A stretch of 64,000 nt of DNA. It comes from Halorubrum sp. BV1. Its GTDB lineage: Archaea; Halobacteriota; Halobacteria; Halobacteriales; Haloferacaceae. Positions 42,933 to 48,805 of this stretch are shown here, one piece after another (position 1 is the stretch's first letter; every line of letters begins with the position of its first letter). The translations under genes were made by a program, and so were the position numbers. A model generated the notes under the pieces. The model worked only from the letters and a program-made list of their open reading frames with translations. It had not been told where the DNA came from and made no database searches. The stretch covers positions 62,001 through 126,000 of the forward strand of contig NZ_JQKV01000005.1 in NCBI RefSeq assembly GCF_000746205.1, given 5' to 3'.

Positions 42933-43029
42933 AGACGAGTCTGTCGGTCGTTGTCGTCGAGGAAATCCGCGATGTTGTAGCATCGCGGTGTCGGGCGCTG
43001 AGCGCCTTCAGGAATCAGGGTAGATTCCA

Positions 43030-43926
43030 ATGTCTAGTAACAACGTCACCACGGATGTAGTTTCGGTCGATGAACAGGCTTTCGAGAAACACGATGAAGG
43101 CGAGGTCGACGAGGATGGCTTCGAAGTCGTCGACGAGACCCCGGAGTTCCGGGCGACGGTCGACATGGAAGTCCAGGCCAAAGTCGATTCCAACCACCCA
43201 GACGCGCGCGTCGAGGAAGGCCCGGATCACCTGTTCGGGAAGACCCTCGAACAGGAAGAGCGCATCAAGGCACGAGAGGCCGAGTTGGAACACATCAGTG
43301 CCCAGGCAGAACTCAGTCAGCAGGAGGGGCGTGCGAAGCGGACGCGAGACATCGCAGCGAAGCGAAGCGCTGAGCGGCGTGTGAAGTTCCAGAAGCGGGC
43401 AGCGAGCGTGAATCCGATGGCTGACCCGGAGCGAGACGATCCTCGTGCAGAGCTCACGCAGGAGCAGTTGGCGGCGGTGAACAAGCAGTCGATGCGGTTG
43501 GCGGAAAAACTGGATGGCTGGTCGCGAGCAGCGATTGGCCGGCGGTTGGGTGAAGCCGTCGTCGGTGGGAAAGACCTAACGAGTGCAGTCGTCGGGGTGT
43601 TCGAGGAGTTGCAGACGGCGCCTGGGACGGTGATCCCCATTGGGAAGCTCGAGGACGTCAATCGCAAAGAGGTGAGCATCGAGGGTCGAGTCGAAGTACT
43701 CTGGGATGCGGACTCGCCGGCCATCGCTCAAGTCGGGCTGATCGCAGACGACAGTGGAAAAACGAAGGTGACGATCTGGGAGAAATCAGATGCGCCGTGG
43801 ATTGAAGAGGGCGAGCAGGTGCGTATTCACAAGGTAGCCCGGAACTGGTACGAGGGGCGCGTCTCACTGGCTGTCACTGGGTGGAGCACCATTATGTTCC
43901 CTGAGCGCGGTCGGTGGTGGGAATAG
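43030..43926 (+). CDS. OB-fold single-stranded DNA-binding protein, RPA-like
   Basis: 298-residue protein. An acidic head and a long charged helical region (EQEERIKAREAELEHISAQA, EGRAKRTRDIAAKRSAERRV) are followed by a conserved block (NKQSMRLAEKLDGWSRAAIG RRLGEAVVGG, given in two parts) and a C-terminal OB fold: VNRKEVSIEGRVEVLWDADS, QVGLIADDSGKTKVTIWEKS, WIEEGEQVRIHKVARNWYEG and VSLAVTGWSTIMF. The OB domain matches archaeal RPA-like proteins that protect ssDNA in replication and repair. In a mobile element with its own primase-polymerase it probably coats replicating or transferred strands. The 740-base leader upstream is exceptional. Confidence 0.87.
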   Translation: MSSNNVTTDVVSVDEQAFEKHDEGEVDEDGFEVVDETPEFRATVDMEVQAKVDSNHPDARVEEGPDHLFGKTLEQEERIKAREAELEHISAQAELSQQEGRAKRTRDIAAKRSAERRVKFQKRAASVNPMADPERDDPRAELTQEQLAAVNKQSMRLAEKLDGWSRAAIGRRLGEAVVGGKDLTSAVVGVFEELQTAPGTVIPIGKLEDVNRKEVSIEGRVEVLWDADSPAIAQVGLIADDSGKTKVTIWEKSDAPWIEEGEQVRIHKVARNWYEGRVSLAVTGWSTIMFPERGRWWE

Positions 43927-44085
43927 CCGGTCGGCGCACCCCTTTTTTGCTGGTGTGTACGCGGTCACCGCCACCTCCCACCACCTCCACGGTCCGGGCT
44001 GCTCACGGCGCTCACGCGCCGTTTCGCGGCCGGGCTTTCGCCACCGCAGCCCTCCAGTGTCAGCGCTGTTCCGTGTGGTGTGTAT

Positions 44086-44109
44086 GTGCCCCTGATGGGT
44101 GAGGGGCAC
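44086..44109 (+). promoter_or_regulatory. G-rich-loop hairpin upstream of the TFB gene
   Basis: GTGCCCCT (44086-44093) pairs with AGGGGCAC (44102-44109), eight perfect pairs, around the loop GATGGGTG. With the closing base included, TGATGGGTG is identical to the loop at 54433-54441 although the stems differ completely. The hairpin ends 41 bases before the start codon. Confidence 0.7.
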
Positions 44110-44150
44110 TCCGAGAGACGCGATCCGCGTGAGTCCCCTCGTGAGTATCC

Positions 44151-45077
44151 ATGGCAACCAGAGAGATCTACGAAACGACGTTCGACGAAGACGTCCAGAC
44201 CGACTCGAATGCTACGCAGTGTCCCGAGTGTAACGGGCAAGTTACAACCAACGCGGTTGAAACCGTCTGCGAGGACTGTGGACTCGTCGTCGACGAGCAG
44301 CGGATCGACCACGGGCCAGAGTGGCGAGGGTTCGACGAAGACGAACGGGAGCGCACGGGTGCTCCGTTGACAGCGGCGCGGCACGATCGTGGGTTGTCGA
44401 CGGAGATCGGCCACGGGACCGATGCGAACGGGAACGAACTCTCAGGACAGAAGCGACGGCGGCTCGCTCGGATGCGCCGTGAACAGACGCGTGGGCGGTT
44501 TCAGTCGAAAGCCGAACGCAACCTCGCACACGGGCTTAGTGAAGTCCGCCGGATCAGTAGTACGCTCGAACTATCCGAGACGATCCGTGACCAGGCCTGC
44601 CAGCTCTTCCGCAGCGCTCAGAACGAGGAACTCCTGCAGGGCCGGTCGATTGAGGCGATGGCCGCCGCGAGTGTCTACGGAGCGTGTCGGTGTAACGGGC
44701 GACCACGAACGCTCGACGACATCACCGAGTCGGCGCGCGTCGAGCAATCGCGGGTGACGAACGCATACACGACGCTGAATACGGAACTTGGCCTGCCAGC
44801 CCAACCCGTGACGCCCAGTGCGTTCGTTCCGCGGTTGGCCTCGGAGCTCGACGTCTCCGATCAGATCCGGCAGCGGGCTCGGCAGTTGGCGGAAGCATCC
44901 GAATCGACTGGGGCAACCACCGGGGTTCGGCCGTCCGGGTTCGCTGCAGCCTGTCTGTACAAAGCCGGACGCGAAGACGGGCAATGGCTCACCCAGTCGG
45001 ACGTCGCTGACGTTGCGAACGTCTCAGTGGTCACCGTACGGACCCACCGCGACACACTGGACGAACTGGCTGTCTAA
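44151..45077 (+). CDS. tfb: Transcription initiation factor IIB (TFB) of the mobile module
   Basis: 308-residue TFB. Zinc ribbon CPECNGQV (residue 24) with CEDCGLVV (41), the linker RIDHGPEWRGFDEDERERTG, and two cyclin folds (LELSETIRDQACQLFRSAQN; FAAACLYKAGREDGQW), ending in the recognition helix VSVVTVRTHRDTLDEL. Unlike the TFB at 9311 it is GC-rich and in keeping with its neighbours, so the two are old paralogues rather than a recent duplication. The GC-rich leader with a conserved-loop hairpin may control its translation. It may direct polymerase to promoters of the element. Confidence 0.96.
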   Translation: MATREIYETTFDEDVQTDSNATQCPECNGQVTTNAVETVCEDCGLVVDEQRIDHGPEWRGFDEDERERTGAPLTAARHDRGLSTEIGHGTDANGNELSGQKRRRLARMRREQTRGRFQSKAERNLAHGLSEVRRISSTLELSETIRDQACQLFRSAQNEELLQGRSIEAMAAASVYGACRCNGRPRTLDDITESARVEQSRVTNAYTTLNTELGLPAQPVTPSAFVPRLASELDVSDQIRQRARQLAEASESTGATTGVRPSGFAAACLYKAGREDGQWLTQSDVADVANVSVVTVRTHRDTLDELAV

Positions 45078-45176
45078 CGCCCACACTGCTGATTTTCGGT
45101 TGTATTTTGTTGCCTGATTGATGTGAGAGCCATTGTTTAAATCCGAAGACGAAGCATGATACGGCCAGATCACTCT

Positions 45177-46064
45177 ATGACCGACCAGTACGCCGACTAC
45201 GAAGCCCTCCGACCGCTCGGCGAAGCAACCCACGTTCCCGACGACCAACTCGCCAGTAGTAGTGGCGAGCCCCGGCGGCAGCGCTCCGGTGGCGTCGACG
45301 CGGGCTATCCAGACGGCCCGACAGCAGATGCGACCGAGTGCGCTTCCTGTGGAGCGTCGATCCCCGCTGGCCAGTCGAAGTGCCGGTTTTGTCTCACGAA
45401 CCATCTCGAAGCAGCCGATGATCAGGACACATCGACTGCCGAACGGACTCTCCTCCACGTCATCCAGCTGCTCGTCGAGGCGTCGACGTTCTACGGCGCC
45501 GTCGGGAAGGGATCTGCTGCGGCTACCCTCCTCGTGAAGGCAGACGATGACCCAGTCGTCGATGACTGCAAGCTAATCTACGACCTCGACGAGGAACCGG
45601 CCCCACAGCTTGTCGATCAGTGGCCCTCGCTCCCCTCGGCGACACGAGTCACGTCTGAATGTGGTACTCAGCTGCTCACGTCCGCTCGCAACCAGACATC
45701 GCCGCCAGAGACGACGACGTCGTGTCATGACGGCGAACACGCGACGTTTCTCTACGACGAAACCGGGAGCGCGGTTCGCACCGAAGAGGGGCTTGCAAGC
45801 CTTCGTGAGGACGCAGACGACGACTTCTGGCTGGTGCCAGCGATTGCGCTCCAGGAATCCGTTGACAAGACCGATACCGAACAGCCACGACGCGAGCGCC
45901 CAAACAGAACTCACCTCGAGTGTCGGGAGTGTGGTCGGGAGACTAAGCATCGATTTCGCGAATTCGAGACCGTCCACGATGACGAGTGGACCGGGCAGCC
46001 CATGTGGGAGTGTCAGCGATGCGGGACACCGCGCTATGGGCCCGAACCCGAAGCCAGTCAGTAG
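45177..46064 (+). CDS. Hypothetical protein with zinc ribbons at both ends
   Basis: 295-residue protein. The N-terminal zinc ribbon CASCGASI and CRFCLTN (about residues 55-75) and the C-terminal ribbon CRECGRET and CQRCGTPR (about 252-286) flank a middle domain of unknown fold (ERTLLHVIQLLVEASTFYGA; AAATLLVKADDDPVVDDCKL; DDDFWLVPAIALQES). The repeated CxxC pairs suggest nucleic-acid or protein binding. The ATG at 45177 is preferred over 45156 because TTTAAAT at 45136-45142 gives a start of transcription near 45165. The stop is followed 13 bases later by the third inverted repeat. Confidence 0.78.
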   Translation: MTDQYADYEALRPLGEATHVPDDQLASSSGEPRRQRSGGVDAGYPDGPTADATECASCGASIPAGQSKCRFCLTNHLEAADDQDTSTAERTLLHVIQLLVEASTFYGAVGKGSAAATLLVKADDDPVVDDCKLIYDLDEEPAPQLVDQWPSLPSATRVTSECGTQLLTSARNQTSPPETTTSCHDGEHATFLYDETGSAVRTEEGLASLREDADDDFWLVPAIALQESVDKTDTEQPRRERPNRTHLECRECGRETKHRFREFETVHDDEWTGQPMWECQRCGTPRYGPEPEASQ

Positions 46065-46077
46065 AGACGGCGTCAGT

Positions 46078-46118
46078 TTAACCAACGGATCCTGAGATCG
46101 ATTCGTTCTGTTGGTTAA
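46078..46118. repeat. Inverted repeat TTAACCAAC / GTTGGTTAA (copy 3 of 3)
   Basis: Nine perfect base pairs (46078-46086 with 46110-46118) around a 23-base spacer; the flanks AGT...ACT add partial pairing. It begins 13 bases after a stop codon, like copies 1 and 2. Confidence 0.82.
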
Positions 46119-46206
46119 CTGGAGGTCAGTTCGTGATCACTCCCGAACCGCCCCGCTGACTGCCCGCCGGTGTTTTTTCGCGCCGGAAATTGGCGGAGGC
46201 GCACAC

Positions 46207-46395
46207 ATGGACCCACGAGACACCCCCGGCTATCGACTCCACCGCGCGCTCAGTAGCCTCACCAGTATCGACAGCGACCAATTGGAGCCCGCTGATCAAG
46301 AGCGAATTAGCACCGCGACGACGCTCCTCGAGCAGGTGGATGTTCTCACCCAACCGAATACGACGAGGGACGGTGACGTCAACAGAGAATCCTGA
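46207..46395 (+). CDS. Small hypothetical protein
   Basis: 62-residue acidic helical protein: MDPRDTPGYRLHRALSSLTS, then ADQERISTATTLLEQVDVLT and a polar tail. The ATG at 46207 is preferred; an upstream start at 46111 would translate basic, poorly conserved-looking sequence across the inverted repeat. A GCGCC/GGCGC hairpin (46180-46202) ends five bases before the start. Probably an element accessory protein of unknown role. Confidence 0.62.
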   Translation: MDPRDTPGYRLHRALSSLTSIDSDQLEPADQERISTATTLLEQVDVLTQPNTTRDGDVNRES

Positions 46396-46452
46396 CAGCT
46401 CGACGCATCGGCAGCGCAACGTCATGTGGCCGTCACAGCGTGAGCAGTTGTT

Positions 46453-46477
46453 CGCCCCCTGAAGGGGTGCGGGGGCG
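46453..46477 (+). promoter_or_regulatory. G-rich-loop hairpin upstream of 46502
   Basis: CGCCCCC (46453-46459) pairs perfectly with GGGGGCG (46471-46477) around the loop TGAAGGGGTGC; the sequence TTGTT immediately precedes it. The same TTGTTCG lead and AGGGGTGCGGGG core recur at 46885-46912. It ends 24 bases before the start codon. Confidence 0.68.
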
Positions 46478-46501
46478 CGAGACAGCTCCCGAGAACAACC
46501 A

Positions 46502-46882
46502 ATGGCAACACTCCAAGCCGCAACGACATCGACCGGCGCGCTCGTATCGGATCCACAGGCAGTCCGCGAGCTCTGTGAGACCTACTGCTTCGGGACGCTC
46601 AACTGGGAGGTGGACGACGACGGCGAACTGATCATCTGGGGCTACGACAGCTTCGAAGTGTACGAGGCTCGTGAGAACGGGCTTCCTGACTACGACGGTG
46701 GCATCGTCACCCACGAGTTCCTCCGGTCGCTCGCGGAGTATCTCGAACCGGACGAAGAATTCGACATCCAGACAGCCGGATTTACCAAGTGCCGCTTTCC
46801 CGTGCTGGCCAAACGGTACATCATCCGCGACGGTGAGGTGCTGTACGCGGACCTCAGTTCCCCCGACCCGATCGACGAGTAG
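46502..46882 (+). CDS. Hypothetical protein of haloarchaeal mobile elements
   Basis: 126-residue acidic protein starting MATLQAATTSTGALVSDPQA. It appears to be a single alpha/beta domain: YCFGTLNWEVDDDGELIIWG, FEVYEARENGLPDYDGGIVT, EFLRSLAEYLEPDEEFDIQT and KCRFPVLAKRYIIRDGEVLY. No catalytic motif is evident. The gene lies in a run of small GC-rich genes, each preceded by a GC hairpin; the next hairpin begins eight bases after its stop. Function unknown. Confidence 0.75.
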   Translation: MATLQAATTSTGALVSDPQAVRELCETYCFGTLNWEVDDDGELIIWGYDSFEVYEARENGLPDYDGGIVTHEFLRSLAEYLEPDEEFDIQTAGFTKCRFPVLAKRYIIRDGEVLYADLSSPDPIDE

Positions 46883-46889
46883 CGTTGTT

Positions 46890-46914
46890 CGTCCCCCGGG
46901 AGGGGTGCGGGGCG
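46890..46914 (+). promoter_or_regulatory. G-rich-loop hairpin upstream of 46951
   Basis: CGTCCCC (46890-46896) pairs with GGGGCG (46909-46914) with one bulged T, around the loop CGGGAGGGGTGC. It begins directly after the previous stop codon and ends 36 bases before the next ATG. Lead TTGTTCG and core AGGGGTGCGGGG match the hairpin at 46453. Confidence 0.65.
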
Positions 46915-46950
46915 ATCCAGTCGTGGATCGTCCTGCAAGGTGATTGTTCA

Positions 46951-47613
46951 ATGGGCCACCGCGCACTCGTTGCGTACGAACGCACAGACGGACAGTACAC
47001 GCTCCACTACTCTCATTGGGGTGCAGCGAATCTCAAGCTCAAGCACCGAATCTCGGCCGAAACACCGTTCGGTGGCGACGACACCGACTCCAAGTGGGCG
47101 AAACAGCTGCTGGCGGAACTGGCCGATGGCCTCGAGGCAGATGCGGTCGACGGCTACCTCGCTGGCGAAGATCGACCGTCGACAGTCGTCGAGCCGAAGC
47201 CCCGTGCCACCGGGCTCACCCTCGACGAGATCGTCGCTGACCACCTCGACTACCTCCACCACGAGGCGTTCTTCGTGGTGTCGACGACGTTCGAGGTGAC
47301 CGCCTACCGGACGCTGTGGTTCGGCCTGCAGTACGATTCGGAGACAGTCGAACAGGGAGAGACGGTCGGGAACGGCGCGCTTGCGACGGTGCGCTGGTAC
47401 GACGGCGAGCCGGTCGGCGACGGCCACCTGCAGGGACAGTTCGCGGCCCTCAAAGACGTCGTCGGCGATATGCTCGACAAGGGCGTCTTCACGCTGTCGA
47501 CGGCGAGGCAGTTCCTGAAACGGAAGTTGGCCGAGCGAGTCGGAGACCGACAGGAGCTGCTCATTCCGACCGAAGAATCACCCTTCGAGACAGCGAGTCT
47601 CGGCAAGCCGTAA
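46951..47613 (+). CDS. Hypothetical protein, DUF6735-like
   Basis: 220-residue protein beginning MGHRALVAYERTDGQYTLHY and SHWGAANLKLKHRIS. This opening (an amidotransferase-like N-terminal strand with HYSHWGA) is typical of a family I recall as DUF6735, common on haloarchaeal plasmids and proviruses. The middle (LTLDEIVADHLDYLHHEAFF, VVSTTFEVTAYRTLWFGLQY) and C-terminus (VFTLSTARQFLKRKLAERVG) carry no known catalytic motif. An upstream start at 46885 would run through the hairpin, so ATG 46951 is chosen. Function unknown. Confidence 0.78.
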   Translation: MGHRALVAYERTDGQYTLHYSHWGAANLKLKHRISAETPFGGDDTDSKWAKQLLAELADGLEADAVDGYLAGEDRPSTVVEPKPRATGLTLDEIVADHLDYLHHEAFFVVSTTFEVTAYRTLWFGLQYDSETVEQGETVGNGALATVRWYDGEPVGDGHLQGQFAALKDVVGDMLDKGVFTLSTARQFLKRKLAERVGDRQELLIPTEESPFETASLGKP

Positions 47614-47650
47614 CACCAATCCCTTAGTGGATACCGGGGAACACACAAGT

Positions 47651-47935
47651 ATGTCAAATCAATCTGAAGACGGTCTTCGTGTCTGGCTTGTCGAACGAAC
47701 GTACTCCGATGACGAACAGAACCTGATCATCCTCACCTACGCAACGCCCGATGGCGAACAGTACTATCGGAAGGAGCGGGCGCTAACCTCATTTACCGAT
47801 GTCCGAGATACGACGGCAGCAGTCGATGCTGAACCCGGCAATCTTGGCATGGTCGATGACCCCGACCTCCAGGAGCAATACGCGGCCGAAGCACAGCGAA
47901 TGCAGGAAGTTCACGACCCTGACGACGTAATCTGA
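47651..47935 (+). CDS. Small acidic hypothetical protein
   Basis: 94-residue protein: MSNQSEDGLRVWLVERTYSD, QNLIILTYATPDGEQYYRKE, ALTSFTDVRDTTAAVDAEPG. It looks like one beta-rich domain with an acidic helical tail. The ATG at 47651 follows a short AT-richer leader; an upstream start at 47627 is less likely. No family is recognised. It is the last of the small accessory genes before the heavy-metal regulator. Confidence 0.7.
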   Translation: MSNQSEDGLRVWLVERTYSDDEQNLIILTYATPDGEQYYRKERALTSFTDVRDTTAAVDAEPGNLGMVDDPDLQEQYAAEAQRMQEVHDPDDVI

Positions 47936-47996
47936 GATCTACTGGTCGACAACGCTGCAGGCCATGGGTTATGTCGTAGCAGGCCTTAGACGGGGT

Positions 47997-48746
47997 ATGC
48001 GCGAACTCGTCTTCGCTCTCGAATACGAGCCCGGCTGCAACAGGGTGGCGGACGCCCTCGCCGACCACCCCGACGCTCGCGTTCGCTCGCTCTCGCTGCA
48101 CGCCACTGCCGAGCGTCTCTGGCGGGTCGACCATGCCACCGGTACGCCTGAGGCGCTCAACGCCATCGAGGACGCGTTTCGCACCAGCGACTACTACGCC
48201 GACTGTTTGGCTACCGAGGACTGCAATGCCACCCAGACCACCCGCGTTCTCGACCGCATGGACGACACGCTCGTCCTCTACTCCGACTGGGAGCGAACCC
48301 CTTCCTGCGCGTCCGTCCCCCACATCGCCCGCGACCACCTCGGCGACGGCGTGCTGTTTGAGACTCGTCACGAGGGCCACCACTACACGTGGCGACTCAT
48401 CCACTCCGGAGAGGGCGACGTGTCCGCGTTCTTCGACGCCCTCAAAATCGCCGTCGGGGACTGCGCCCAGATGGAGATGCTCCGAACCGCGGACACAACG
48501 GCGTCGGGGGAAGGAGTCGACGAGACGCAAAGTGACATGTCTCCGAAGCAAGAGGCCGCGCTTCAGGCAGCCGTCGAACACGGATACTACGAGTCCCCAC
48601 GTGAGGTCGACGTCGGCGAACTGGCCGAGCATCTCAACGTGCCGCGGTCGACGCTCACCTACCGGCTCCGCCGGGCGGAGGAACACTTGGCGAAGCAGCA
48701 CGTCGCCGGGGAACGATTGCCCGAAGAGCCCCCAGCAACACGCTGA
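47997..48746 (+). CDS. Bacterioopsin-activator-like HTH_10 regulator beside the heavy-metal ATPase
   Basis: 249-residue haloarchaeal regulator. The N-terminal sensor (MRELVFALEYEPGCNRVADA; RSLSLHATAERLWRVDHATG) contains several cysteines (EDCNAT, PSCASV, DCAQME), and the C-terminal HTH_10 domain reads SPKQEAALQAAVEHGYYESP, then VDVGELAEHLNVPRSTLTYR. ATG 47997 is preferred to 47964, since proteins of this family start MRELVF-like. It ends 60 bases before a P1B ATPase, and the palindrome TTGGA-N4-TCCAA lies between them, so it probably activates or represses that pump in response to metal. Confidence 0.85.
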   Translation: MRELVFALEYEPGCNRVADALADHPDARVRSLSLHATAERLWRVDHATGTPEALNAIEDAFRTSDYYADCLATEDCNATQTTRVLDRMDDTLVLYSDWERTPSCASVPHIARDHLGDGVLFETRHEGHHYTWRLIHSGEGDVSAFFDALKIAVGDCAQMEMLRTADTTASGEGVDETQSDMSPKQEAALQAAVEHGYYESPREVDVGELAEHLNVPRSTLTYRLRRAEEHLAKQHVAGERLPEEPPATR

Positions 48747-48754
48747 CCCTTGAT

Positions 48755-48779
48755 TTGGAATACTCCAACAAAGGCTTAT
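48755..48779 (+). promoter_or_regulatory. Promoter and candidate operator of the heavy-metal ATPase at 48806
   Basis: TTGGAATACTCCAA (48755-48768, TTGGA-N4-TCCAA) lies directly upstream of a TATA-like GCTTATC (48773-48779), which is 27 bases before the start. ATTTGGAATACT, covering one half, also occurs at 7624-7635, near the start of the multicopper oxidase gene at 7617. Confidence 0.6.
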
Positions 48780-48805
48780 CGATCTGACGCACCTACCGTG
48801 AGGTG

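Larger units (their letters stand above)
42291..43029. other. GC-rich, palindrome-rich 740-base leader upstream of the OB-fold protein
   Basis: No gene is supported, although GC richness opens long frames on both strands. Strong dyads: a perfect 20-base palindrome ACGGGCGGCG-CGCCGCCCGT (42403-42422), and a perfect 19-base inverted repeat at 42877-42895/42914-42932, with an internal GCGCCCC-AA-GGGGCGC hairpin (42891-42906). Segments resembling parts of it (GGGCTTTCGC) recur ahead of the TFB gene at 44030-44040. Candidates: structured leader RNA, non-coding RNA gene, origin or transfer site. Confidence 0.6.

Noticed and set aside
42422..43023. Several long open frames on both strands in the GC-rich leader
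   Set aside because: Arg-, Pro- and Ala-rich translations with no acidic bias, overlapping in many frames at once, as expected from GC-rich non-coding DNA.
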